DNA of 64,000 nt from NCBI GenBank assembly GCA_963621245.1, contig CAVFCW010000005.1:62001-126000 (forward strand). Direction: 5' to 3'. This document shows, one piece after another, positions 24,555 through 33,152 of this stretch (positions are counted from its first letter, which is position 1; each line of letters begins with the position of its first letter). This stretch comes from SIG603 sp963621245. Lineage in GTDB: Bacteria; Bacillota; Clostridia; Oscillospirales; Acutalibacteraceae. Below the pieces are notes generated by a model that was not told the origin of the DNA, ran no database searches, and was given only the letters and a program-made list of their open reading frames with translations. The translations under genes and the position numbers were made by a program.

Positions 24555-25196
24555 ATGACAGATAAGGAACTACTTGGAATTTACGCCGGTCTTGTGCCGT
24601 TCTTGTCTACCGTTTGCGGAGCGGGAAGCGAAATAGTAATACACGATGTTACCAACCCCGACCACTCCATTGTGGCAATCGGCAACGGCAACTCAGGCAG
24701 AAGCGTGGGCGATCCCATGACTGATTTTGCCCGTGAGTTACAAAAAGAATGTGTTTACCGTGACTGCGAATCCATGCTCAATTACAAAGGAAAGACAAAA
24801 AGCGGCGACTTTCTTTCCTCAACCTACTTTATAAAGAATGAGGGAAGGCTTATCGGAATGCTCTGCATAAACAAAGAGCTTACCGCCATAAAAGAGCTTA
24901 ACCATGTGCTTGAAGGTCTGCTTGAGAGATTCAACCTTTCCGCACCGCTTGAGGGCACGCCGTCCGAGGATCTCAACAGCCCCCTTGCCGATGTTATACA
25001 CGCAAGAATCGCTGATATAATTTCTCAAAGCGGAATATCACCCGTGCATATGACCATGCAGGAGAAAATTCGCGTGGTGCATAAGCTTGACGCCGACGGA
25101 GTTCTCATGATGAAAGGCGCAGTGGCTGAAATTGCAGATCAGCTTTCTGTTTCCGTTCCGACTGTTTACCGTTACCTAAACAAGCCTGAAGATTAA
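24555..25196 (+). CDS. YheO/DauR-type transcriptional regulator (PAS-like plus HTH)
   Basis: 213 residues. The N-terminal YheO-like PAS domain (about 1-120) contains GSEIVIHDVTNPDHSIVAIGNG and IKNEGRLIGMLCINKEL; the C-terminal helix-turn-helix (about 155-210) reads AEIADQLSVSVPTVYRYLNK. This family includes DauR, a repressor of D-arginine use, and regulators beside RidA genes. It is divergent from the ridA operon, with operator-like repeats between them, so it probably controls that operon in response to an amino acid. RBS AGGG-type; single-gene transcript with its own terminator. Confidence 0.9.
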   Translation: MTDKELLGIYAGLVPFLSTVCGAGSEIVIHDVTNPDHSIVAIGNGNSGRSVGDPMTDFARELQKECVYRDCESMLNYKGKTKSGDFLSSTYFIKNEGRLIGMLCINKELTAIKELNHVLEGLLERFNLSAPLEGTPSEDLNSPLADVIHARIADIISQSGISPVHMTMQEKIRVVHKLDADGVLMMKGAVAEIADQLSVSVPTVYRYLNKPED

Positions 25197-25201
25197 AAAA
25201 A

Positions 25202-25240
25202 GGCGCTCCGGTACAAACCGAAGCGCCATTGCTTTTAACA
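25202..25240 (+). terminator. Terminator of the YheO-type regulator gene
   Basis: Stem GGCGCT-C-CGGT / ACCG-A-AGCGCC with one mismatch and an acaa loop (25202-25227), then ATTGCTTTT. Confidence 0.75.
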
Positions 25241-25338
25241 GCACAAATTATAATCTCTTTGAGTATAAATGTAAATGGTAAAATCTACCAAAATGATAAA
25301 ATAATTATCACTGTGATTTTGTAACCATCAATTTAAAG

Positions 25339-25354
25339 TGTTAAAACCTTAACA
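25339..25354. promoter_or_regulatory. Palindrome TGTTAA-N4-TTAACA upstream of the LysR gene
   Basis: 16-bp dyad, spacer AACC, 58 bp before the LysR start. The same dyad occurs at 27734-27749 upstream of the oligopeptide importer; 16 of 18 bases match when the flanking AT is included. A LysR-type binding site is likely. Confidence 0.65.
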
Positions 25355-25411
25355 ATAGGTTAATTGTTGCGCAGCTAAACAATATTGCATTAAAAATGAA
25401 AGGGAAAGCCT

Positions 25412-26311
25412 ATGACCTTGCAGCAACTTTTGTATTTTGTAACGGCGGTTGAGTGCGGAAACATCACTGCGGCAGCCGAAAAACTTTATATTTCTCAGCC
25501 GAGCCTCAGCAATGCAATTCATAATCTCGAAAAGGAGATGGGCGTTGTTGCTTTTTCGCGATCCAACAAGGGAGTTGTACTTACGCATGAGGGAGAGGAT
25601 TTGCTGTCGTTCTCAAGGAACCTTCTCGAACAGGCAGAGATTATGAAAGAACATTTCGGAACGGGCGAGAAGAGGGCGCCTAAATTTTCCGTTTCGTGTC
25701 AGCACTATTCATTTGCGGTAAATGCTTTTGTTGATTTAATCAAGGAATTTGACGCCGATCAGTACAGCTTTATTCTGAGGGAAACTCAGACGGGAGAAAT
25801 TATTGACGACGTTGCCAACGGAAACTCGGAGATAGGAATAATTTTCCTCTCGGAGAACAACGAAGACGTACTTAACAAACTTCTAAAAAAGAACGAACTT
25901 ATATATGAAGAATTGATTTCCGCAAAACCGCACGTATTTATATGTAAGGAACACCCTTTGGCAAATAGGGAAAGCGTTTCTCCCGAAGACCTAAAGGCTT
26001 ATCCTTATTTGGTGTTCGAACAGGGCGAGAGAAATTCCTTTTATTTTTCAGAGGAGCTTATGAGCGTTCTCGATTTTCCGAAACACATTCAGGTGAGAGA
26101 CAGAGCTACGCTTTTTAATTTGGTTATAGGCCTTAATGGTTTTACGGTGAGTTCTGGAATAATCGATTCAAAGCTTAACGGCGACAGCATTATCTCAAAG
26201 CCGCTTAAAATAGACGGCACTATGAGAATAGGCTATATAAAGAAAAAGAACATTATGCTTTCAAGATATGCGGAATATTATCTTGAGGCGTTGAATAAAA
26301 ATTTGCAATAG
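25412..26311 (+). CDS. LysR-family transcriptional regulator
   Basis: 299 residues, normal length. The winged helix-turn-helix is at residues 1-60 (MTLQQLLYFVTAVECGNITA, then LYISQPSLSNAIHNLEKEMG), followed by a linker helix and a two-lobe effector domain (from about 90, KFSVSCQHYSFAV). Start behind AAAGGGAAAG. Followed after 101 bp by a MetE-C-like gene on the same strand with its own promoter, and further on by an oligopeptide importer. It probably regulates itself and one or both; the effector is unknown. Confidence 0.92.
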   Translation: MTLQQLLYFVTAVECGNITAAAEKLYISQPSLSNAIHNLEKEMGVVAFSRSNKGVVLTHEGEDLLSFSRNLLEQAEIMKEHFGTGEKRAPKFSVSCQHYSFAVNAFVDLIKEFDADQYSFILRETQTGEIIDDVANGNSEIGIIFLSENNEDVLNKLLKKNELIYEELISAKPHVFICKEHPLANRESVSPEDLKAYPYLVFEQGERNSFYFSEELMSVLDFPKHIQVRDRATLFNLVIGLNGFTVSSGIIDSKLNGDSIISKPLKIDGTMRIGYIKKKNIMLSRYAEYYLEALNKNLQ

Positions 26312-26345
26312 TTTTAAACTATGAAGAAAAGCGATTTTAATGTAT

Positions 26346-26374
26346 TTTACTTTGTAAACTTATGCTGATATACT
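26346..26374 (+). promoter_or_regulatory. Promoter of the MetE-C-like gene
   Basis: -35 TTTACT (26346-26351), 17-bp spacer, -10 TATACT (26369-26374), start about 26381. Confidence 0.7.
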
Positions 26375-26412
26375 CTAAGTATAAAATAGAAAATGACTCT
26401 TGGAGGTATATT

Positions 26413-27531
26413 ATGTCAGCATTAAAGACGCCGTTCAGATACGATTACGTTGGAAGTTTCTTGCGTCCAGAGAAGCTCAAGGAAGCAAGAAAGAATTATG
26501 AGGCGGGCAAAATTGACGCAAAGGCACTCGAAGCGGTCGAGGATGAGTGCATAACAGAGCTTGTAAAAAAGCAGAAAGAGCTCGGTTACCACGTTATCAC
26601 TGACGGTGAGTTTAGAAGAGCCACTTGGCACCTCGATTTTATGTGGGGATTTGACGGAATTGAGCACAAGAAGACAGCTACAGGACTTCCGTTCCACGAT
26701 GAGGCCGCTATGATTGACGATACTTATGTTGTCGGTAAAATCGGTTTGATTGGAATTCATCCTTTTGTGGAGCATTTTAAATTCGTAAAGCAGTTTGAGG
26801 ACGAGAACACAGTCGCAAAGCAGACAATCCCCGCACCGGCACAGACTCTCGCACAGTTCACAATGCCTTTCAACAGAGTTTATACCGATGAAGTTTACAC
26901 GAACGATGAGGATATCGTAAACGATATTGTCGCCGCATACACAAAGGCAATCGAGCAGCTTTATGAGGCTGGATGCAGAAAACTTCAGCTTGACGACTGC
27001 ACATGGGGAATGTTTGCCGACAAACTCGGTTCTGCCGCATTCGGAGTATCGAGAGAAGATCTCCCGAAGGTTCAGCAGGCTTACTGCGATATCAATAATA
27101 AGGTAATAGCAAATGCACCGAAGGATTTAATAATCAACACTCACGTTTGCCGCGGTAACTTTCACTCCACTTATGCAAACAGCGGCGCATATGATTCTGT
27201 TGCCGATATTCTTTTCTGTGAAGAGAATGTTAACGCTTATTTCCTCGAGTTCGACGATGAGCGCTCGGGTGGATTTGCTCCTCTTGCAAAGGTTTCCGGC
27301 GACAAGAAGGTTGTTCTCGGCTTAATCACAACAAAGTCACCTAAGCTTGAAGACAAGCAGACCGTTATCGACAGAATTCACGAGGCTGCAAAGTACATTC
27401 CGCTTGACAGACTTTATCTCAGCCCGCAGTGCGGTTTTGCTTCATGCGAGATAGGCAATAAGCTCACGGCTGAGGAGCAGTGGAATAAGCTTAAGCTTGT
27501 CAAAGAAATTGCCGAAGAGGTTTGGGGTTAA
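26413..27531 (+). CDS. MetE C-domain-like methyltransferase (YxjG/YxjH type)
   Basis: 372 residues from ATG 26413 behind GGAGG at 26402-26406; an in-frame upstream ATG at 26362 lacks a ribosome site. It corresponds to the catalytic C-terminal barrel of cobalamin-independent methionine synthase without the N-terminal half. Zinc-ligand positions are visible: HVCRGNFHS (about residue 240) and SPQCGFASC (about 338). DGEFRRATWHLDFMWGFDGI is characteristic of the YxjG/YxjH family. These enzymes probably use methyl donors other than the triglutamyl folate; S-methylcysteine or homocysteine recycling has been proposed for relatives. No S-box precedes it. Confidence 0.88.
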   Translation: MSALKTPFRYDYVGSFLRPEKLKEARKNYEAGKIDAKALEAVEDECITELVKKQKELGYHVITDGEFRRATWHLDFMWGFDGIEHKKTATGLPFHDEAAMIDDTYVVGKIGLIGIHPFVEHFKFVKQFEDENTVAKQTIPAPAQTLAQFTMPFNRVYTDEVYTNDEDIVNDIVAAYTKAIEQLYEAGCRKLQLDDCTWGMFADKLGSAAFGVSREDLPKVQQAYCDINNKVIANAPKDLIINTHVCRGNFHSTYANSGAYDSVADILFCEENVNAYFLEFDDERSGGFAPLAKVSGDKKVVLGLITTKSPKLEDKQTVIDRIHEAAKYIPLDRLYLSPQCGFASCEIGNKLTAEEQWNKLKLVKEIAEEVWG

Positions 27532-27567
27532 TTTAGCCAAGTTCTCGAAAGATAATATCAGATTAGA

Positions 27568-27595
27568 AGCACCTGATTTATGTCGGGTGCTTTTT
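27568..27595 (+). terminator. Terminator of the MetE-C-like gene
   Basis: 9-bp stem AGCACCTGA / TCGGGTGCT (one G-T pair), 6-nt loop, TTTTT. Confidence 0.85.
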
Positions 27596-27733
27596 GTCAA
27601 GTTAAATAACTTTACGGTAACGACAATTTGCGTAGTTCTGAATAGGAAATTTAAAGCAATGAGAATAAGTACAAAAAGACACAAAGGGTTAAAACTAAAA
27701 TGTTAAAAATAACGAACAAATTAGCTTTTGAAC

Positions 27734-27749
27734 TGTTAAGACATTAACA
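27734..27749. promoter_or_regulatory. Palindrome TGTTAA-N4-TTAACA upstream of the oligopeptide importer
   Basis: 16-bp dyad, spacer GACA, about 160 bp before the -35 box. Matches the dyad before the LysR gene at 25339-25354. A second dyad, TTACAA-T-TTGTAA, lies at 27817-27829. The rest of 27596-27909 is AT-rich with no gene visible. Confidence 0.6.
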
Positions 27750-27909
27750 ATGAGCCGATAAATATAAGTGGCTACTTATTATAATGTTTAGATTAATGAA
27801 ATCTGGTTAAAAATTGTTACAATTTGTAAGATTTTGTGACAAGTCTGTAATAGTTTTTGCTTATACGGTTAATTTTTAGTATTAATGACAAAAAATCCGT
27901 CTCGAATTA

Positions 27910-27938
27910 TTGACAAACTGTGAATGTGGTGTTAGACT
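27910..27938 (+). promoter_or_regulatory. Oligopeptide importer promoter
   Basis: -35 TTGACA (27910-27915), 17-bp spacer, -10 TAGACT (27933-27938). Start about 27945, leader about 226 nt. Confidence 0.8.
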
Positions 27939-27944
27939 AAATGC

Positions 27945-28170
27945 ATAAAACCGAAAAGAAAACTTCCACAATTTTCGGTTACTTGTTATCAATCCTCGTT
28001 TTTTCGGACAAAATTCGGTTTGGGTCGGATTGAATCCGAGCGTAAAGTTTCATGGATTTACAGACAGCGTTTTTCTGAGCGTCCGCTGGGTATTTTTGGA
28101 TGTTTGGTGTGGTGGCGTTGTTCTTCTTTGCGAAACGGGGAGTACAAGAAAATTTAAAGTGAGGTATTGT
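27945..28170 (+). ncRNA. Long structured leader of the oligopeptide importer (unrecognised)
   Basis: Hairpin AACCGAAAA (27949-27957) / TTTTCGGTT (27972-27980). The same 5' arm can instead pair with TTCGGTTT (28014-28021). Further on are TCGGAT-TGA-ATCCGA (28025-28039) and CAGCG (28065-28069) / CGCTG (28084-28088). No T-tract terminator is seen before GAGG at 28161-28164. Two mutually exclusive pairings suggest a regulatory leader, but no known class is recognised. No credible ORF in it. Confidence 0.45.
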
Positions 28171-30171
28171 ATGATGAAGAAAAAAACTTTAGCGCTTCTC
28201 CTCGCTGCTGTTATGCTCGTCTCCGGCGTTCTTACAGGATGCGGATCGAGTTCAACAAGCTCTGAGAGCAGCACAAGCGGTGATTCTTCTGCAAGTGAAT
28301 CGACAGATTCGACCGAGAGCACAGGCAACAACGCCGCTGCAGGTCTTACAACAGCTGTCGGTACACCCAGAGACGAAACACTTATAGTTGAGACACAGTC
28401 TCCTACCGATGTTCCCGGCCAGTTCAACTCTTACATGACCGGTACACAGATGGGCTTCGGTATTCATCAGCTTATGAGCATTCATCTTTGGGAGATGGAC
28501 ACCGTTAAAGGTGAGCAGTTCCCTGAGCTCGCAGCTGACATGGGTACTCCGAACGATGACTACACAGAGTGGACAATTAAGCTCCGTGAGGGCATCAAGT
28601 GGTCCGACGGTCAGGACGTAAATGCTGATGACGTTGTCTTCACATTCCAGATGATCATGGACAACACAGCAATCTCTGCTAACTCCGCTACAAACCTTTA
28701 CATCAAGAGCGTTGAGAAAGTAGACGACTACACAGTCAAGTTTACAATGAAGGAGTCCTTCCCTCGTTTCACACAGCGCTACGGTATCACAGTTTGGGGC
28801 ACAGATTACAGAATCGTTCCCGAGCACATTTACTCACAGCAGGCTGACGTAACAACATTCAAGGATGAAGAACCCGTTGTTGCAGGTCCTTACACAGTAG
28901 CTCAGTACGATCCTAACGGACAGTGGATTCTCTATCAGCTCCGTGAAGATTGGCAGCAGAGCTCACTCGGCGTTGTAGGCGCAGACTACTACGGCTACAC
29001 AGCTGATCAGACACCTCCTAAGTATGTTTGGTTCCGTTATCTTGGCGATTCCGCTACAAGACAGATGGAAATGGTTCAGAACAATGTTGATATCCTCTGC
29101 GAAGTCACAATGGAAGAGCTCGATGCTATGATGGGTCAGAACAGCAAGATCTCCGCATGGTACAATGAATTCCCGTATGCAACTGCTGATGACCCGGGCG
29201 CTAAGTCCGTAGTCTTCTCAGAAGGTAAGGGCGCTCCTTATGACAATAAGGACTTCAGATGGGCTATCGTACTCGCACTTGACATCGATCAGATTTCTAT
29301 GAACATCTTCTCCGGTGCAGGTCGTGTCGCTCCTATCCCGCTTATGAACAACACTGAGTATCTCCAGGAGACATACACAATTCCGATGCAGGATTGGCTC
29401 GAGAACTTTGAGCTTGATCTCGGCGACGGCACAACAATCAAGCCTTATGACACAGGATACGCAAAGCGTATGGCTGAGGCTACAGGCGTAACAGGCACAG
29501 ACGAGGAGCTCATCTCCATGTTCGGTGCAGGTTGGTGGAAGCATGACCCAGAGGCTGCTGAGAAGCTCCTCGTTAAGGCAGGCTTCGAGAAGAAGGATGA
29601 CGGCTGGTACTTCAACGGTGAGAAGTTCACAATGGAGATCAGCTACATCGCAGATACCGAGACTCAGGCTGCACGTACAGCAACAGCTGTTTACAACCAG
29701 CTCCTCGATTTCGGTCTCGACGTAACAATCACATCTAAGTCCAGTGCAACATGGGATGTTGACGGCGGACAGGGTAACTACGAGCTTGGTGCATACTGGC
29801 CGTCAGCCGGTATCATGAAGGACTTCTACACAGGAATCTCCGGCTGGGCTAACGACCTTATCAAGCCTCTTGGCGAGACAGGTTCAGGTCAGGGCGCTCG
29901 TTGGAACAACCAGGAAGCTACCGACATCATCAAGAAGCTTGCTAATACCGATCCTAACAGTGATGAGGCTTATGAGCTCACAACAGACTTCCTTAAGATA
30001 GCTGTTGAAGAGATGCCTGCTATCAACTTCACAAACGGTACAAAGTTCGTTCCTACAAACAGCACTTACTGGCAGGGCTACCCGAACTCCGAGAACGCTT
30101 ATGATGGTCCTTGGTGGTGGTGGAGCCGCTTCAAGTATCAGCTCCCGAACATTACACCTGTTCAGAACTAA
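28171..30171 (+). CDS. Oligopeptide/dipeptide ABC importer binding lipoprotein
   Basis: 666 residues from ATG 28171 (or 28174) behind GTGAGG; the reading frame extends further upstream but without a ribosome site or signal peptide. Signal peptide MMKKKTLALLLAAVMLVSGV with lipobox LTGC (Cys about 24), then a Ser/Thr/Glu linker to about 55. The family 5 solute-binding domain has YTEWTIKLREGIKWSDGQDVNADDVVFTFQM (conserved KLR-G-W-DG-DV pattern) and ends in a Trp-rich segment (GPWWWWSRF). Strongly biased codon use suggests high expression. First gene of a five-gene importer; an attenuator-like hairpin follows it. Confidence 0.93.
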   Translation: MMKKKTLALLLAAVMLVSGVLTGCGSSSTSSESSTSGDSSASESTDSTESTGNNAAAGLTTAVGTPRDETLIVETQSPTDVPGQFNSYMTGTQMGFGIHQLMSIHLWEMDTVKGEQFPELAADMGTPNDDYTEWTIKLREGIKWSDGQDVNADDVVFTFQMIMDNTAISANSATNLYIKSVEKVDDYTVKFTMKESFPRFTQRYGITVWGTDYRIVPEHIYSQQADVTTFKDEEPVVAGPYTVAQYDPNGQWILYQLREDWQQSSLGVVGADYYGYTADQTPPKYVWFRYLGDSATRQMEMVQNNVDILCEVTMEELDAMMGQNSKISAWYNEFPYATADDPGAKSVVFSEGKGAPYDNKDFRWAIVLALDIDQISMNIFSGAGRVAPIPLMNNTEYLQETYTIPMQDWLENFELDLGDGTTIKPYDTGYAKRMAEATGVTGTDEELISMFGAGWWKHDPEAAEKLLVKAGFEKKDDGWYFNGEKFTMEISYIADTETQAARTATAVYNQLLDFGLDVTITSKSSATWDVDGGQGNYELGAYWPSAGIMKDFYTGISGWANDLIKPLGETGSGQGARWNNQEATDIIKKLANTDPNSDEAYELTTDFLKIAVEEMPAINFTNGTKFVPTNSTYWQGYPNSENAYDGPWWWWSRFKYQLPNITPVQN

Positions 30172-30217
30172 TGCTTGAGCCGTAAAATCGGCAAAAATTA
30201 ATCTGATGTTATAAATC

Positions 30218-30263
30218 GACGGGGGCGTGTGCCAAATACCCATGACCACGTCCCCGTCCTTTT
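30218..30263 (+). terminator. Attenuator hairpin after the peptide-binding lipoprotein gene
   Basis: 12-bp stem GACGGGGGCGTG (30218-30229) / CACGTCCCCGTC (30247-30258), one G-T pair, then CTTTT. A short T run suggests partial termination, giving more binding protein than transporter. Confidence 0.75.
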
Positions 30264-30302
30264 AAACAAACCCTTATCAATGTCAAATGAGGAAGTGTGG
30301 CT

Positions 30303-31301
30303 GTGAAATTTAAAACATTCTTTTTAAAGCGCCTTCTTGCTTGGGCTATGACGATTTTGATCGGCGTTACGTTCATCTTCTTCATCCCGAGAATGTTCCC
30401 TTCAGACCCTGTTGAGAACATGATTTCTCAGATGCAGTCAAGATCCGGTAACATGGATCCTGCAGAAATGGAAGCGCTCAGATATCAACTCAGAGTTCAG
30501 TTCGGTCTCGACGGTACTCTTCTTGAGCAGTACGGATATTTCTTGTGGCACGGCTTGTTACATTTTGATTTCGGCCCGTCACTTATGAGCTATCCAGAGC
30601 CCGTTGTAAACATTATCGGTCGTAACTTGCCGTACACACTCGGCTTGTCACTGACATCAACATTACTTGCATGGATAATCGGTAACTTCATCGGTTTGCT
30701 TGCAGGTTTCCGCAAGAACAAGCGTTCATCCAAGATTCTTGAGGGTATTGCAATCTGCATTTATCCTATTCCTTACTTCTTGATCGCTCTCGTTCTTCAG
30801 ATCGTATTCGCATACGTTCTCGGTTGGTTCCCAATTACAACAACTCTTGTTACATTCGGAACAACCGGACAGTATATTGCATCGCTTCTCAAAGCTTCTG
30901 TTCTTCCCGCAGTTTCAATGCTCCTTCTCGGAACAGGCTGGTGGATTATCTCCATGAAGTCTTTGGCAAGCACAACAAGCGAGGAGGACTTCGTTCTCTA
31001 CGCACGTTATCGTGGTATCTCCGAGGCTAAGATCGGCACAAGCTACGTTCTTCGTAACTCCATCTTAACCCAGGTAACTGCTTTGGCTATGAGCCTTGGC
31101 GGCGTCTTCGGCGGTTCTATCATGACCGAGATTATCTTTGGTTACCCCGGAGTCGGTACCTTAATTCAGAAGGCTATTCTTCAGTCCGACTATAACATGA
31201 TTCTCGGATGTATCACAATTTCAATCGTTGCTATTTCAACAGCTACATTGATTGTTGATGTTGTCTATCCGTTTATCGACCCGAGAATTCGTTACGGCTA
31301 A
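30303..31301 (+). CDS. Peptide ABC importer permease (DppB/OppB type)
   Basis: 332 residues from GTG 30303, 9 nt past AGGA; an in-frame GTG at 30297 is only 3 nt from that site. Six helices, a large periplasmic-side loop after helix 1 with RYQLRVQFGLDGTLLEQYGYF-type sequence, and the coupling motif EDFVLYARYRGISEAKIGTSY (about residue 230). Ends in YPFIDPRIRYG, the usual DppB tail. Partner of the DppC-type permease that follows. Confidence 0.93.
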   Translation: MKFKTFFLKRLLAWAMTILIGVTFIFFIPRMFPSDPVENMISQMQSRSGNMDPAEMEALRYQLRVQFGLDGTLLEQYGYFLWHGLLHFDFGPSLMSYPEPVVNIIGRNLPYTLGLSLTSTLLAWIIGNFIGLLAGFRKNKRSSKILEGIAICIYPIPYFLIALVLQIVFAYVLGWFPITTTLVTFGTTGQYIASLLKASVLPAVSMLLLGTGWWIISMKSLASTTSEEDFVLYARYRGISEAKIGTSYVLRNSILTQVTALAMSLGGVFGGSIMTEIIFGYPGVGTLIQKAILQSDYNMILGCITISIVAISTATLIVDVVYPFIDPRIRYG

Positions 31302-31319
31302 TAAAGGGAGGTTGTTGCT

Positions 31320-32165
31320 ATGAAAGGCTTTTCTAAATTCTGGAAAACAGCAAACGGCCGCCTTAAGATTGGTCTCATCTCGACATTGTTCTTTCTTATA
31401 ATCGGATTTGTTGTTTATTACATTCCTCATGTAAATCCATTTACTTTTAACACTTATACCGCCAAGCTCGGAGCTTCTGGCTCTCACTGGCTCGGTACCA
31501 CTTCAATGGGCCAGGATGTTGTATGGCTTCTCATCGAGGCTATTCACAACTCTCTTGTAATCGGCCTTATTGTTGCTACACTCGGTACTGTTGTAGGTGT
31601 TTTCGTCGGACTTCTCGCCGGTTTTGCCGGCGGTGCACTTGACCGTGTTCTCATGGTTATCACCGACACATTCGTTGTTATCCCGTCTCTTCCGATTCTC
31701 ATCATGATGACATCGCTTATGAAGGGCGGTTCAACAACTATCGTTATGGCTCTTGTTCTTGCAATGTTTGCTTGGGCATGGCCGAGCCGTCAGATTCGTT
31801 CTATGGCTCTTTCCATCAAAGAGCGTGACTTTATTCACACAGCTAAGTTCTCAGGTGAAGGCACGGTTCAGATTGTTGTAACCGAGATTCTTCCTTATGC
31901 ACTTACATGGTCACTCTCTAACTTTATGAACGCAGTTCTTTCCGCTATCGGTTCTGAGTCCTCACTTGCTGTTCTTGGTCTTTCACCAGGAAACCTCGTA
32001 TCTCTCGGTAACATGATTCAGTGGGCAAGAGATTACAACGCAATTTTCAACAAGCAGTATCTCTGGATCGGTGCTCCGATTGTTGCTACTGTTGTTCTGT
32101 TCATTGGTCTGTTCCTTCTTATCACAGGCTACAATGACTATCTATCTATGAAGAGAGGCAGGTAA
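31320..32165 (+). CDS. Peptide ABC importer permease (DppC/OppC type)
   Basis: 281 residues behind GGGAGG. After an N-terminal helix comes the DppC landmark GASGSHWLGTTSMGQDVVWLLI (about residues 50-70), then five helices and the coupling motif KERDFIHTAKFSGEGTVQIV (about residue 165). Heterodimer with the preceding permease. Separated from the next ATPase gene by 6 bp. Confidence 0.93.
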   Translation: MKGFSKFWKTANGRLKIGLISTLFFLIIGFVVYYIPHVNPFTFNTYTAKLGASGSHWLGTTSMGQDVVWLLIEAIHNSLVIGLIVATLGTVVGVFVGLLAGFAGGALDRVLMVITDTFVVIPSLPILIMMTSLMKGGSTTIVMALVLAMFAWAWPSRQIRSMALSIKERDFIHTAKFSGEGTVQIVVTEILPYALTWSLSNFMNAVLSAIGSESSLAVLGLSPGNLVSLGNMIQWARDYNAIFNKQYLWIGAPIVATVVLFIGLFLLITGYNDYLSMKRGR

Positions 32166-32171
32166 GCGAGT

Positions 32172-33152
32172 ATGTTAAAAGTCGATAATCTGTCCACTTC
32201 TTATAAGCTGATCGATGGCGACGTTCATGTTTTGAACGACCTCAACTTTGAGATTAAGGATAATGAAATTTTCGGTATCGCAGGTGAGTCCGGATGCGGA
32301 AAAACTACATTACTCAAAACGCTTTATGATATTATCGAGTTCCCGCTGGAGATAGACAAAGGTAAAGTTATTCTCAGCGGTGAGAAGAATGGACAGCCGT
32401 TCCACTACGAATCGGGAAACATTCACAAAACTTGGTGGAACAACATCTCTTATGTTCCTCAGGCAGCACAGAGTGTTCTCAACCCGATCGTTCGTTTAAA
32501 GAAACAGTTCCTTGATTCCATTCCCGAGGAAGACCGCAAAAACGAGACAAAGGAGCAAACCCTTGCCCGTGTTGGTCAGTACCTCGAGGAGTTGGGACTT
32601 TCACCGGACATTTTGGAGTCTTATCCGTTCCAGCTTTCCGGTGGTATGCGTCAGCGTGTTATTATCGCTCTCGCAACATTTATGAGCCCGAATGTCGTTC
32701 TTGCCGACGAGCCTACAACCGCTCTTGACGTTGTTGTTCAGAAAGGTATTCTTTTGATGCTTATGAAGCTTCAGAAGCAGCTTAAGAACACAATGGTTAT
32801 CGTCAGCCACGATATGGGTGTTCACTATCAGATTACAGACCGTATGGCTATCATGTATTCCGGAAGTGTTATCGAGCTCGGACCAACAGAGGCTATCTTT
32901 GAAGATCCGATTCATCCGTACACACAGATGCTTGTTAACTCTCTTCCGAGAGTCGGTGACAAGAGCCAGAAGGTAGGTATTCCGGGACGTCCGCCGGCAC
33001 TTAAGAATCCTCCTCCGGGATGCAGATTTGCCGCACGTTGCCCGTATGCAACCGATAAATGCCGTGCTGAGATTCCTCAGTTCCGCGAAGTAAAACCTGG
33101 CCGCTTTGCAGCTTGCCATTTACTAAACGAGGGGGTGAAGAAGAATGGCTAA
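32172..33152 (+). CDS. Peptide ABC importer ATPase (DppD/OppD type)
   Basis: 326 residues. Walker A GESGCGKTT, signature QLSGGMRQRV, Walker B VVLADEPTTALD, H-loop VIVSHDMGVH. The C-terminal oligopeptide-transporter extension has NPPPGCRFAARCPYATDKCRAEIP with four Cys, likely an iron-sulfur or metal site as known for Opp/Dpp ATPases. Overlaps the partner ATPase gene by 8 bp. Confidence 0.95.
   Translation: MLKVDNLSTSYKLIDGDVHVLNDLNFEIKDNEIFGIAGESGCGKTTLLKTLYDIIEFPLEIDKGKVILSGEKNGQPFHYESGNIHKTWWNNISYVPQAAQSVLNPIVRLKKQFLDSIPEEDRKNETKEQTLARVGQYLEELGLSPDILESYPFQLSGGMRQRVIIALATFMSPNVVLADEPTTALDVVVQKGILLMLMKLQKQLKNTMVIVSHDMGVHYQITDRMAIMYSGSVIELGPTEAIFEDPIHPYTQMLVNSLPRVGDKSQKVGIPGRPPALKNPPPGCRFAARCPYATDKCRAEIPQFREVKPGRFAACHLLNEGVKKNG

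Noticed and set aside
26362..26412. Longer N-terminus of the MetE-C-like protein
   Set aside because: No ribosome site at the upstream ATG, and the predicted -10 box at 26369-26374 lies inside that extension.
28030..28170. N-terminal extension of the peptide-binding lipoprotein
   Set aside because: The frame is open, but the added residues contain no signal peptide, lack a ribosome site and would bury the lipoprotein signal that starts at 28171.
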